Shown here one piece after another: positions 1 to 7,553 of a stretch of DNA of 64,000 nt (within the stretch, counting starts at the first letter, position 1; the number at the start of each line of letters is the position of its first letter). Source of the stretch: Crystallibacter degradans. GTDB lineage: Bacteria; Actinomycetota; Actinomycetes; Actinomycetales; Micrococcaceae. Position numbers and translations under genes: made by a program. The notes below the pieces were generated by a model. It had not been told where the DNA came from. It made no database searches and was given only the letters and a program-made list of their open reading frames with translations. Location of the stretch: contig NZ_JABBCH010000001.1 of assembly GCF_012952295.1 (NCBI RefSeq), positions 620,001 to 684,000 of the forward strand. Reading direction: 5' to 3'.

Positions 1-1096
1 CCATGTGGTGTGAAGTAGCGATTGCTCGCCACGTCGACGCGTTTCCGGGTCCTACAGGCGACGATGGTGCAAGCCGTTCAAGCTCCGGCAAGGGATTTAC
101 CGCCTGACGCGCCGCCTGATGAATTCGTTCGTCCCCCCAGGAGACATCGTAGTCGGGGGCCGATCTTCCAGCCTGTCGCAGGACTTCGGCGCATATATCG
201 AAGAATTGAGCATGTCCACGCCGATCCTGTCGGCGCCCCTTCGCTACGAGCCACCTATCCTCTAGGGTGTACCGCAATTGCGGAGCAGCCGCGAATGGAA
301 CTCCTACGGGAATCAATGGATGCGTAACGGCATAGTCTCCGAAGTGAATCTGAGTTCCGATTTTGAACGTTTGAAGGCTATGCCATAGGCGCAAGTCAAA
401 GCGCTCGAGTTCTGCCACCTTATTTGGTGAGACTTCCGAGAGGTTGACGGGGAATGCGCCACTGGCCACAACGATCGATCGCCAAGTTCCGTCCGCCAAC
501 TGAGGTAGAACGAATCTTGCCAGCCGCGCCGCCATAGCGGCGGTAGCGTCGTCATTTACCGCCCCGAAGTCCAGGATGATGTCCAGTTTTCTTGGATGAA
601 TTCGAATATTGTCGGCGACCCTAAGCGCAAGGTCTCCTAGGGGTGTCGCCGTGTCGTCTAAATCCTCCGCCGTTATCCGGATTGCGCCTCGCTCCATGGG
701 CGACTCGTAGTGAATGTCAGCAAGGCGCCGTGTATATGCGTCTCCGGCGGACACCCGAACGACCGGCGCCACGTTTACAAGCTCTCGACGCAATTGACGC
801 AACATCTCCGACAGGACGGGGGTGCGAGCTGATGATTCCCAACCGTTCTCTGGGTCCCTCTCAGCGGAAGCGGCATCGAGCAGCATGGTTGCACGTTTGC
901 CCGCCCAGGACTTTCCAATTCTGGAGACGGCCTTCCTGATTTCTCCGCCATCATCCCCATCGATGTCGTCGTCCCGCTCCCATGGGACGACCTCCACGAG
1001 GGGGGTAGTGTTTGGGAAGTCGGAATCCCTCCAAGACTGAAGAGCACTAAGTTCGCCTTGCTTCGCCTTTAGAATCGGAACATACTGCAGTGACAC
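1..1096 (-). CDS. Beta family protein (phage T4 Beta-like), C-terminus beyond window
   Basis: An uninterrupted reading frame of 365 codons reads from a GTG at 1096 out through the left edge, so the gene is 3'-partial here. A GGGGG ribosome-binding stretch at 1102-1106 lies 5 nt before the GTG. The product starts VSLQYVPILKAKQGE and carries RYTLEDRW near residues 275-282, then QFFDIC, and STWR followed by HH close to the edge. These match my memory of the Beta protein family (named after a T4 phage protein), whose members run about 350-370 residues, so only a few residues should be missing. Members often sit in defence or mobile islands, but their function is not established. The neighbouring region holds an IS remnant and an orphan antitoxin, which fits an accessory setting. 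Family call is from motif recognition only. Confidence 0.72.
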   Translation of the reverse strand, partial: MSLQYVPILKAKQGELSALQSWRDSDFPNTTPLVEVVPWERDDDIDGDDGGEIRKAVSRIGKSWAGKRATMLLDAASAERDPENGWESSARTPVLSEMLRQLRRELVNVAPVVRVSAGDAYTRRLADIHYESPMERGAIRITAEDLDDTATPLGDLALRVADNIRIHPRKLDIILDFGAVNDDATAAMAARLARFVLPQLADGTWRSIVVASGAFPVNLSEVSPNKVAELERFDLRLWHSLQTFKIGTQIHFGDYAVTHPLIPVGVPFAAAPQLRYTLEDRWLVAKGRRQDRRGHAQFFDICAEVLRQAGRSAPDYDVSWGDERIHQAARQAVNPLPELERLAPSSPVGPGNASTWRAIATSHHM

Positions 1097-1186
1097 ATCT
1101 ACCCCCGTGATTACGATTACAGTCGTGCCTCAACCCTATATTCGATTTCGATATGACCAAGCAGCGGCACCATGTGTGTCCATTCA

Positions 1187-1251
1187 GCCTCGTCTCAGCT
1201 TGGGGTATCCGCGACCTTCCGGTAGAGGCCGGATAGGCCAACGAGTAGGCA
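1187..1251 (+). pseudogene. Duplicated 3' end of the MFS gene (65 bp)
   Basis: These 65 bases match 3152-3216, the last codons and stop of the MFS transporter gene, at 58 of 65 positions by eye. The copy begins GCCTCGTCTC and ends with the TAG stop plus three bases. No homology is visible upstream (towards 1140) or downstream. It is a detached gene tail on the same strand, about 2 kb before the intact gene, and suggests an old tandem duplication followed by deletion. Confidence 0.75.
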
Positions 1252-1315
1252 CCCAGCTGGTCTGGAGGCTGGAAAGTACTCCTGACTTTGGCCAGTACAA
1301 CGGCATCCCCTTTCC

Positions 1316-1696
1316 TCAGTCCGGGCGGACGACAGTGAGGCAGAAGGGGTGGCCGACGGGATCGACGAGCACGCGCCACTGGTCCGGTGCGGGCTGGTGC
1401 TCCGCCTCCGTGGCGCCCAGCGTGAGGGCACTCGCGACAGCCGGCTCCAGCTCGCTGACGGCAACATCCAGGTGGAATTGCTGATGCTGCGGACCTTCCG
1501 GCCAGGAAGGCGGGACATAGCTGTCCACCCGCATCAGCGTGAGCATGGGCCCTGCTCCAGAGAGTGCAACGACGCCGCGATCCGGAGTGGCGAATGCTTC
1601 CTCAAGGCCCAGGAGTCGGGAGTAGAAGGCTGCGAGTTGATCGGTATCCGGGCAGTCGAGCGAGATTGATGCAAGTTGTCCTACGCGTTCTGTCAT
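1316..1696 (-). CDS. VOC family (glyoxalase/dioxygenase-like) protein
   Basis: A 126-residue single-module vicinal-oxygen-chelate protein. The N-terminal half begins GQLASISLDCPDTDQLAAFY and continues to a metal-site style QFHLDVAV near residue 73; the second half ends DPVGHPFCLTVVRPD, the usual last strand of the fold. Proteins of this size and pattern (glyoxalase-like domain) cover lyases, resistance proteins and unknowns, so no substrate is inferred. The start has no clear ribosome-binding site and an AT-rich TAACTT lies six bases upstream, so the message may be leaderless. It is divergent from the MFS pump, and a 14-bp perfect palindrome lies between them. Confidence 0.85.
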   Translation of the reverse strand: MTERVGQLASISLDCPDTDQLAAFYSRLLGLEEAFATPDRGVVALSGAGPMLTLMRVDSYVPPSWPEGPQHQQFHLDVAVSELEPAVASALTLGATEAEHQPAPDQWRVLVDPVGHPFCLTVVRPD

Positions 1697-1715
1697 GACG
1701 ACAAGTTAGCAGGTT

Positions 1716-1729
1716 GGGTTCGCGAACCC
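1716..1729. promoter_or_regulatory. Perfect 14-bp palindrome, candidate operator
   Basis: GGGTTCGCGAACCC is a perfect inverted repeat in the gap between the divergent VOC gene (start 1696) and MFS pump gene (start 1807). It lies 20 bases before the VOC start, where a repressor could affect both directions. No regulator gene adjoins it, so the cognate factor is unknown. Confidence 0.45.
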
Positions 1730-1806
1730 TCGCTAGAGTTGGAGCAGCGCTTTGCCGCGGCATTTTGGCCGACGGCTCCGGTAAAGGGTCCGAAAGCGAG
1801 GCAGGA

Positions 1807-3213
1807 ATGAACAAGCGTTCCCGCATGGGGCGCAAGGAAGCCGTCCGCCTCGATCCCGCGCTCCGTCCGGTGCTGTGGGTCGCGATCCTAGCCTCGTTCG
1901 TGGCATTCCTGGACGGCGCGATTATCAACGTTGCGCTGCCCGCGATGACGGACGATCTGGGCGGTGGACTGGCGCTGCAGCAGTGGGTTGTTGATGCCTA
2001 CCTTCTGACCCTCGGCGCCCTCATCCTCATTGCAGGCTCCTTGTCCGACGGGTTCGGCAGGGTCCGCATACTCCGGCTGGGCCTGGTCCTGTTCGGCCTG
2101 GCATCCCTAGCCTGCGCGCTGGCGCCGACCGGCGGCGTGCTGATTGCAGCACGTGCCGTCCAAGGTCTCGGCGGCGCCCTGCTTGTGCCCAGTTCCCTGG
2201 CGCTGATCATGTCCTCCTACAGGGATGCAGCCCAGGGCCGAGCCATCGGGTTATGGGCCGGCTGGACAGGTACCTCCGCCATCGCGGGGCCATTGCTCGG
2301 CGGTCTCCTGGTTGACCTGTTGAATTGGCGCTGGATATTTGCCATCAACGTGCTCCCCATTGCCGTCACCCTAGTAATACTCAGGAGGCTCGAGGGACAG
2401 CCTTCTGCACAAAGCCGGCCGCTGGATGTGGTTGGTGCCGTGCTGGCCGCAGTCGGCTTGGGTGGAACGGTCTTCGCGCTGATCGAGCAGCAACGGCTTG
2501 GCTGGAGCCATCCCGGTGTCGTTGGTTCCCTGGCCGGTGGAGTGGTGTCCTTCGCAGTCTTCCTCTGGTGGGAAAACCGCACCGCGCATCCGATGATGCC
2601 GCTGCGGTTGTTCCGGATGCGCAATTTCGGCATCGGCAACATCGCCACGGCGTTCATCTACGCCGCGTTGTCGTTGGGCATGCTGGTGCTAGTCCTGTTC
2701 CTTCAGCAGGTCGCCGGGTTCTCCGCAACCCAAGCCGGTCTGGCTACCATCCCCGTTGCCATATTGATGCTGCTGTTATCCGGCACCTTCGGTGGGCTGG
2801 CGGGGAGGTTCGGTCCGCGTATTTTTATGGCGGTGGGTCCCCTGGTGGTCGGTACCGGCTATTTGATGATGACTGCCGTGCGAATCCCGGTGGACTTCTG
2901 GACACAACTGCTGCCCGGTCTGCTCGTTTGCGGGCTGGGCCTTGCCATTACGGTTGCCCCGCTGACCTCCGCCATTCTCTCCGCTGTAGGTTCTGGCGAG
3001 AGCGGAATCGGATCCGCCATCAACAACGCAGTGTCACGCATCGCCGGGCTGATTGCCGTGGCATTCGCCGGCGTCATTCTCGGCGCCGTGCTCGACGGCG
3101 ACGGCTTCCGCCGGGTACTCGTGGTCGTCGCTATCCTCGCCATCGCCGGAGGCCTCGTCTCGGCTTGGGGCATCCGCAACCGTCCGGCAGAGGCCGGATC
3201 GGTCAACGAGTAG
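1807..3213 (+). CDS. MFS transporter, DHA2 (EmrB/QacA) drug-efflux type
   Basis: A 468-residue membrane protein that should export small hydrophobic compounds by proton antiport. Visible marks of the 14-helix DHA2 group are the first helix with FVAFLDGAIINVALPAM, motif A-like GSLSDGFGRVRI after helix 2, RAVQGLGGALLVPSS, and motif C GPLLGGLLVDLLNWRWIF. I chose the ATG at 1807 because GAGGCAGGA precedes it and the upstream in-frame extension has no resemblance to a transporter. A further ATG at 1825 is possible. The last codons are duplicated at 1187-1251. The gene ends only 4 bases before the stop codon of the convergent small peptide gene. Substrate unknown. Confidence 0.9.
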   Translation: MNKRSRMGRKEAVRLDPALRPVLWVAILASFVAFLDGAIINVALPAMTDDLGGGLALQQWVVDAYLLTLGALILIAGSLSDGFGRVRILRLGLVLFGLASLACALAPTGGVLIAARAVQGLGGALLVPSSLALIMSSYRDAAQGRAIGLWAGWTGTSAIAGPLLGGLLVDLLNWRWIFAINVLPIAVTLVILRRLEGQPSAQSRPLDVVGAVLAAVGLGGTVFALIEQQRLGWSHPGVVGSLAGGVVSFAVFLWWENRTAHPMMPLRLFRMRNFGIGNIATAFIYAALSLGMLVLVLFLQQVAGFSATQAGLATIPVAILMLLLSGTFGGLAGRFGPRIFMAVGPLVVGTGYLMMTAVRIPVDFWTQLLPGLLVCGLGLAITVAPLTSAILSAVGSGESGIGSAINNAVSRIAGLIAVAFAGVILGAVLDGDGFRRVLVVVAILAIAGGLVSAWGIRNRPAEAGSVNE

Positions 3214-3216
3214 GCA
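3152..3216 (+). repeat. 65-bp repeat, partner of 1187-1251
   Basis: This is the intact-gene copy of the duplicated segment and spans the final codons and TAG of the MFS gene plus three bases. It differs from the copy at 1187-1251 at seven positions. The repeat stops just before the peptide gene's stop codon at 3218, so the peptide gene was not part of the duplicated remnant. Confidence 0.75.
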
Positions 3217-3217
3217 T

Positions 3218-3367
3218 TTAGTCCGTCTCGGGGCCGTTGCAGTAGAGGCAAGTGGAGTCTTCGCAGGTTGCGTCGTACGGGCCGATGGCGTCCGCGTTGA
3301 AGAACCGGGCCGGACCGTTGCCGGCTGCCGAAGTGGTGGTCAGAGTACTCGCCGTTGAGTTGCTCAT
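3218..3367 (-). CDS. Small Cys-rich peptide, copy 1 (49 aa)
   Basis: ATG at 3367 is preceded by GAAAGG seven bases upstream. The 49-residue product starts MSNSTASTL and ends CEDSTCLYCNGPETD, with cysteines at residues 35, 40 and 43 (C-x4-C-x2-C). A paralogue at 5951-6064 shares the first nine residues except one and the last fifteen exactly. Over the last 49 bases the two genes differ at three positions, all synonymous, which argues for selection on the peptide. The middle (residues 10-34) is divergent and longer here. There is no signal peptide or membrane segment. It could be a redox or metal-binding peptide or a ribosomal-peptide precursor; no modifying enzyme is recognised nearby. Family not recognised. 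Confidence 0.7.
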   Translation of the reverse strand: MSNSTASTLTTTSAAGNGPARFFNADAIGPYDATCEDSTCLYCNGPETD

Positions 3368-3542
3368 GTGGGTGCCTTTCTAGGCTTTTGATTTGGTGCT
3401 TCCATAGTCCAGCATGCCGGTGACTTCGCATCAGGTACAGCGACTGTTTTCGACGAGTACCGGTTAGGAAACCTGAACGGTGGGATGCCGGAGGCGGGAC
3501 TGATTGGGCCCGCTTTAGCAGTCCAGCAGCTACGCGATAGCT

Positions 3543-3880
3543 AATTGGTGGTCTGCGGTCCACTGATTCCAGTAGTTGGATGGCGTCATTCCGTCCAGGG
3601 ATCCGTGGGGCCATTCACGTTGTAGATGTCGTTCCATTCGTCGGTCAAGCACTTGGCTTCGGCCACGGTGTCCATGATTTCTCCGGAGAGTTGTTCCCTT
3701 CGGAATTGGGCGATGAATGATTCGATGAACCCGTTCTCCCAGGGCGATCCCGGGTCGATGAATGCGGTCTTCACACCGGCGGTGTCGGAGGCCTTGCACG
3801 AACGCTGCGGTGCGGTGGCCAGCGCCGTGAAGCAGGCCGTGTTGAACCGGTTGTAACTGCTCAGTTGTCTGCCCTGCATT
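3543..3880 (-). pseudogene. IS3-family transposase (orfB integrase core) C-terminal remnant
   Basis: One frame encodes GVKTAFIDPGSPWENGFIES followed by FIAQFRREQLSGEIMDTVAE, the typical end of the IS3-group DDE integrase with the catalytic glutamate in WENGFIES. The expected continuation, PHGSLDGMTPSNYW, is found in a different frame from about 3620 down, so a frameshift separates them. The N-terminal two thirds, orfA and terminal repeats are not visible. It is a decayed insertion-sequence fragment and marks past mobile-element activity in this accessory stretch. Confidence 0.85.
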
Positions 3881-4179
3881 GCGTCTCTCCGGCCAGGCGC
3901 CGGTATTACGGATGGTAAGCAGCGTCGACGCCTGAAAAGTCACTTCCAATTTGATTGATTTGCATACATGTATCGATTAAGCTGTAGCAGACGTTTGCGG
4001 GCATCTGCGCCCGTGTCGCTATTGGGGGAAGCGATTTTGTTTTTAATTGTCTGCTGGCGCAATCAACCGCCTTTGCGGCCCGCGCTCCATGCTGAGTTCC
4101 CTCTATGCGCGTCCATCACCGCACCCACCTCGCACACTTCGCATCGCACGTCGGTCAAGTGTCCTATGGAAGGACTCTC
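3881..4179. other. Gene-free gap before the TM2/Ltp gene
   Basis: About 300 bases between the IS3 remnant and the TM2/Ltp gene. The part around 3940-4050 is AT-richer than its surroundings and is the likely promoter zone of the downstream gene. I see no coding sequence, RNA gene or clear inverted repeat. Confidence 0.5.
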
Positions 4180-5097
4180 ATGAGCCAAAGCCCCTACACC
4201 GCGCCATATCCTCCAACCCACGGCTATGGACAGCCGCAGCTGAGCAATAAATCGTTCCTTGTGACATGGTTGCTCTCCCTCCTCCTCGGCGTTTTGGGCG
4301 TGGACCGGTTCTATCTGGGCAAAATCGGAACCGGCGTCCTCAAGCTGGTCACCTTCGGTGGTCTGGGCATATGGGCCCTCGTCGACCTTATTCTCGTTCT
4401 GGCGAACAAGACCCGGGATAAGCGGGGTCTTCCGCTGGAGGGTTACGACAAGCACAAGAAAATCGCTTGGATCGTCACAGGTGTTTTCATCCTCCTGAGC
4501 ATCATTTTCAACGCCACCCGCGGCGAGTCGACCCCCGCAACGTCCGTCTCGGCCGTTTCCGCGCCGGAAAGCTCCGCTGTTGCTACCGAGGCAGAGCCAA
4601 CAGAGGATCCTGCCGCTGCTGACGCTCAAGCAGTCGCCGAGGCTGAGGCCGCTGCGGAGGCGGAAGCTGAAGAAGAGGCCGCCGCAAAGGCTGAAGCTGA
4701 AGAGGACGCCGCCGCTAAGGCTGAAGCTGATGCTGCTGCCAAGGAGAAAGCTGAGGCGGATGCTGCCGCCAAGGCTGAAGCTGATGCTGCTGCCAAGGCC
4801 AATGCTGGGACAATCAGTCAGCAGAATGCTCTGGGGAAAGCTGCTGACTACCTCGACTACACCGCCTTCTCGCGCACCGGTCTGATCGGTCAACTGGAGT
4901 TCGAGGAGTTTTCGACCGAGGATGCGACTTGGGCCGTAGACCGCGTGACAGTCGACTGGAACGAGCAGGCAGCCAACAAAGCCAAGGACTATCTCGACTA
5001 CACCTCCTTCTCTCGCGGCGGGCTCTACGACCAGCTGATCTTCGAGGGCTTCACCCCGGAGCAGGCCGAGTACGGAGTGAGCCAGACGGGTCTATAG
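4180..5097 (+). CDS. TM2-domain protein with Ala/Glu/Lys linker and two Ltp repeats
   Basis: A 305-residue envelope protein. Residues about 22-80 form a TM2 domain: a hydrophobic helix with [18 protein letters not shown], then [16 protein letters not shown] third membrane segment follows near 88-105. Residues about 120-210 are a repetitive Ala/Glu/Lys/Asp-rich stretch, probably helical or coiled coil, built from AEADAAAK-type units. Residues 216-305 are two Ltp-like repeats of about 45 residues ([20 protein letters not shown] and [20 protein letters not shown]). Ltp domains were first described in a phage superinfection-exclusion lipoprotein and are also common in host surface proteins. The ATG at 4180 follows GGAAGG. 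The domain order suggests membrane anchor, spacer, then an exported binding domain. Confidence 0.85.
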   Translation: MSQSPYTAPYPPTHGYGQPQLSNKSFLVTWLLSLLLGVLGVDRFYLGKIGTGVLKLVTFGGLGIWALVDLILVLANKTRDKRGLPLEGYDKHKKIAWIVTGVFILLSIIFNATRGESTPATSVSAVSAPESSAVATEAEPTEDPAAADAQAVAEAEAAAEAEAEEEAAAKAEAEEDAAAKAEADAAAKEKAEADAAAKAEADAAAKANAGTISQQNALGKAADYLDYTAFSRTGLIGQLEFEEFSTEDATWAVDRVTVDWNEQAANKAKDYLDYTSFSRGGLYDQLIFEGFTPEQAEYGVSQTGL

Positions 5098-5655
5098 CGC
5101 TTTGTATCAGCTCTCCTGGTGGTGTCGAGGCCGACGCTCGCTGGAGCTGAGCGACTGTGATACACCGAGCCATCCACACCGCGACCGTTCTGGGGAGAAA
5201 CGTCATCGGCCAGGCCGCCGCGATCATCGAGTTGATCCGGCGGCCTCGCCGTTTAACCAGCACCGACTGGTCGTCGCACTCCAATGCTGCAGATTCGGGC
5301 CTTTGTGCGGACGTTACGCGACGTCGAAGGCCACGGGAGACCTGGTCTCGGCCTTCCGGGCCGATGTAGTGTTTCTCGATCGTAAGGATCAGGCGACGTT
5401 TGCCAGTGAAGTCATTGACATGACACGAGGCTGCGCGTCCGTCGGCCGCTATGACCGCCTTGTCATCCTGGTTAGTTCCTGGAAGGCCACGGCCGAGGCT
5501 GTAGCTGATGGGTATAGCGCCGACGGTAAAGATTTGATCTGATTGGAAGAGCCGATCAACGTCGAGCGTCCTTAGACGCCAACTTCCCAGCCTGAAGGAC
5601 CGAGAATTCATCCATGCTCAACCCGCACAGGGCGCCAGCGAAGGAGGCGTCAATC
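5098..5655. other. 558-bp stretch without a convincing gene
   Basis: Open frames exist on both strands, but none looks like a whole protein. A plus-strand segment ending at 5542 reads GDLVSAFRADVVFLDRKDQA and then YDRLVILVSSWKATAEAVAD, which has protein-like composition and may be the tail of a decayed gene. Upstream in the same frame the composition becomes Arg/His/Pro-rich noise, so a frameshift or fusion is likely. No family is recognised. The last bases hold the AAGGAGG ribosome-binding site of the antitoxin gene at 5656. Confidence 0.4.
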
Positions 5656-5925
5656 ATGACTACCATTCCCCATCGTCAGCTCCGCAACGAGAGCCGCAAA
5701 ATCCTTAAGCGCGTCAGAAGCGGGGAGATCATCGGCGTGACAATCAAGGGCGAGGTGGCGGCGACGCTTATCCCGCCGTCGTCGTCACCCTTTGAACGGT
5801 TGCTGCTCGGGGGCGCCGTTCGTCCTGCCGCGTCTGCGGGACCGGTGGACTACAGCCTGCTTGCCAGAACTCGGCTGGATGAAAACAGCGAGGACATCCT
5901 CGACGATCTGCGCGGGGACCGCTGA
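5656..5925 (+). CDS. Orphan Phd/YefM-type (VapB-like) antitoxin
   Basis: An 89-residue protein starting MTTIPHRQLRNESRKILKRV, then GEIIGVTIKGEVAATLIP, the conserved DNA-binding half of prevent-host-death antitoxins. It ends SEDILDDLRGDR, a common C-terminal toxin-binding tail in actinobacterial VapB proteins. ATG 5656 has an excellent AAGGAGG at 5641-5647. A VapC PIN toxin normally overlaps or immediately follows this ending. Here only about 25 bases separate the stop from the convergent peptide gene, and the next frame closes within 18 codons without PIN motifs, so the toxin has been lost. An orphan may regulate its own promoter or cross-talk with other pairs. Confidence 0.82.
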   Translation: MTTIPHRQLRNESRKILKRVRSGEIIGVTIKGEVAATLIPPSSSPFERLLLGGAVRPAASAGPVDYSLLARTRLDENSEDILDDLRGDR

Positions 5926-5954
5926 TCCTTTCGCCGGGGCGGCCGCAGGATCAG
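5922..5954. terminator. Hairpin between convergent antitoxin and peptide genes
   Basis: CTGATCCT at 5922-5929 pairs with AGGATCAG at 5947-5954 across a 17-base GC-rich loop. The stem includes the stop codons of both convergent genes. There is no U-run, so it is a candidate bidirectional terminator or transcript-end hairpin. Confidence 0.4.
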
Positions 5955-6064
5955 TCCGTCTCCGGGCCGTTGCAGTAGAGGCAAGTGGAATCTTCGCAGC
6001 TCGCAGTGCCGTCGTCGCCGACTGCAAACGTGTTGATCAGAGTACTCGCCGTGGAGCTGCTCAT
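5951..6064 (-). CDS. Small Cys-rich peptide, copy 2 (37 aa)
   Basis: ATG at 6064 is preceded by GAAAGGCA, the same ribosome-binding sequence as copy 1 at 3218-3367, here about ten bases upstream. The 37-residue product starts MSSSTASTL and ends CEDSTCLYCNGPETD; cysteines fall at residues 23, 28 and 31. It lacks about twelve residues present in the middle of copy 1. It lies 70 bases after the stop of the allantoinase gene on the same strand, so it could be read from the ureide operon or from its own promoter. No transport or maturation gene is recognised beside it. Function unknown; a thiol, metal or precursor-peptide role is inference only. Confidence 0.7.
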   Translation of the reverse strand: MSSSTASTLINTFAVGDDGTASCEDSTCLYCNGPETD

Positions 6065-6134
6065 GGACTTGCTGCCTTTCGTGGTGGGGCGGCTGCTGCA
6101 CTTCGCTATGCAGCAACCGCCCCTGTTGGTTGGG

Positions 6135-7517
6135 TCAGGCTATGCCGCGGCGGAGCAACTGTCCGGCCGGGGTCTGGCTGTCGATCTGCTGTCCGCGCAG
6201 GTAGGTCTTGCGGACCACGCCGGAGAGCGGCTTCTGCGCGTAGGCGGTGATCGGGTTCTTATGGTGGAGCTTGGCCGGATCCACTACGTAGGACTCGTCC
6301 GGCGCAAAGATAGACAGGTCGGCGTCGTACCCTAGCGCGAGCTTGCCCTTGGAGTTCAGCCCTGCCAGCGCGGCCGGCTTGGTGGACATCCAGTCGATGA
6401 CCTTGTCCAGGGTGATGCCGCGGCGGCGGGCCTCGGTCCAGATCAGCGACAGGCCGAGCTGGAGCGATGAGACACCGCCCCAGGCGACGGCGAAGTCACC
6501 GTTCTCCAGGTCCTTCAGGTCCAGGGTGCTGGGCGAGTGGTCCGAGACGATGCAGTCGATTGTCCCATCCAGCAGGCCTTCCCACAGCAGTTCGCGGTTG
6601 CCGGCCTCGCGGATGGGCGGGCAGCACTTGTACGCGGTGGCGCCGTTCGGGATTTCCTCGGCGATGAGCGTGAGGTAGTGCGGGCAGGTCTCCGCGGTGA
6701 TGCGGACGCCGTCGCGCTTTGCGGAAGCGATCATCGGCAGCGCGTCCGAGGAGGACAGGTGCAGCACGTGGGCGCGGGCGCCGGTCCAGCGGGCGCGCTC
6801 GATGACCTCGGCGATGGCGACGTTCTCGGCACCGCGCGGCCGGGAAGCCAGGAACTTGTCGTAGTGGTCGCCCTCGGCGGTGGGCGCGCGGTCGATGGCG
6901 CGCGAGTCCTCCGCGTGCACGATCATGATGGAGTCGAAGGTCTTCAGGACGGCCATGTCCGATTCCATCTCGTCCGCTTCCAGGTGCGGGAATTCGTCCA
7001 CGCCGGAGTGGAGCAGGAAGCACTTGAAGCCAAAGACGCCCTCGTCATGCAGACCGCGAAGGTCGCCCTGGTTGCCGGGGATGGCCCCGCCCCAGAAGCC
7101 GACATCCACGAAGGCCTGCTCACGTGCCGCCGCCCGCTTCTGCTCGAGCGCGTCCACGTTGACGGTCGGCGGAATGGAGTTCAGCGGCATGTCGATGATG
7201 GTGGTGACGCCGCCGGCAGCAGCTGCACGCGTGGCGGAGGCGAAGCCTTCCCATTCGGTGCGGCCGGGTTCGTTGACGTGGACGTGGGTGTCGACGAGTC
7301 CCGGGAGCAGGACTTCCTCGGCGGAGAGCTCGATGACCTCCGCGCCTTCCAGGTTGTTGCCCAGGGGCTCGATGGCGACAATCTTTCCGTCCCGGATGCC
7401 GACTTCGCGGGCGACTTCGCCGGCGGTGGTCATGATCCGGTTGCCGCGGATGACCAGGTCATAGTCGGTGGCGGGTCCGGTGGGTGCGGAGGCTGGGCGG
7501 CTGATGGTTTCTGTCAT
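6135..7517 (-). CDS. allB: Allantoinase / cyclic amidohydrolase
   Basis: A 460-residue cytoplasmic amidohydrolase that should open the hydantoin ring of allantoin to give allantoate. The binuclear metal site is visible: HVHVNEPGRTEWEGF near residue 80, the lysine to be carbamylated in GFKCFLLHSGVDEFPH, HAED, HVLHLSSS, and SDHSPS with the catalytic Asp. HVHVNEPG and PLNSIPPTVN favour allantoinase over dihydropyrimidinase or D-hydantoinase. Length is normal for AllB. It is the distal member of a minus-strand group with a racemase and an NCS1 permease. No allantoate amidohydrolase or carbamoylase gene is present in the window, so the next step must be encoded elsewhere, or the true substrate is another hydantoin. 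Confidence 0.88.
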   Translation of the reverse strand: MTETISRPASAPTGPATDYDLVIRGNRIMTTAGEVAREVGIRDGKIVAIEPLGNNLEGAEVIELSAEEVLLPGLVDTHVHVNEPGRTEWEGFASATRAAAAGGVTTIIDMPLNSIPPTVNVDALEQKRAAAREQAFVDVGFWGGAIPGNQGDLRGLHDEGVFGFKCFLLHSGVDEFPHLEADEMESDMAVLKTFDSIMIVHAEDSRAIDRAPTAEGDHYDKFLASRPRGAENVAIAEVIERARWTGARAHVLHLSSSDALPMIASAKRDGVRITAETCPHYLTLIAEEIPNGATAYKCCPPIREAGNRELLWEGLLDGTIDCIVSDHSPSTLDLKDLENGDFAVAWGGVSSLQLGLSLIWTEARRRGITLDKVIDWMSTKPAALAGLNSKGKLALGYDADLSIFAPDESYVVDPAKLHHKNPITAYAQKPLSGVVRKTYLRGQQIDSQTPAGQLLRRGIA

Positions 7518-7553
7518 GGTGGTTCTGCAATCCTGTGAGTAGTGGGTTTCTAA

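Noticed and set aside
775-1047. A 90-codon minus-strand frame inside the Beta gene region
   Set aside because: The correct, fully open frame is the GTG-started Beta-family frame, which explains the region with recognised motifs.
5102-5542. A 146-codon plus-strand frame
   Set aside because: The first half is Arg/His/Pro-rich noise; only the last 65 codons look protein-like, so it is described as part of a gene-poor stretch, not called a gene.
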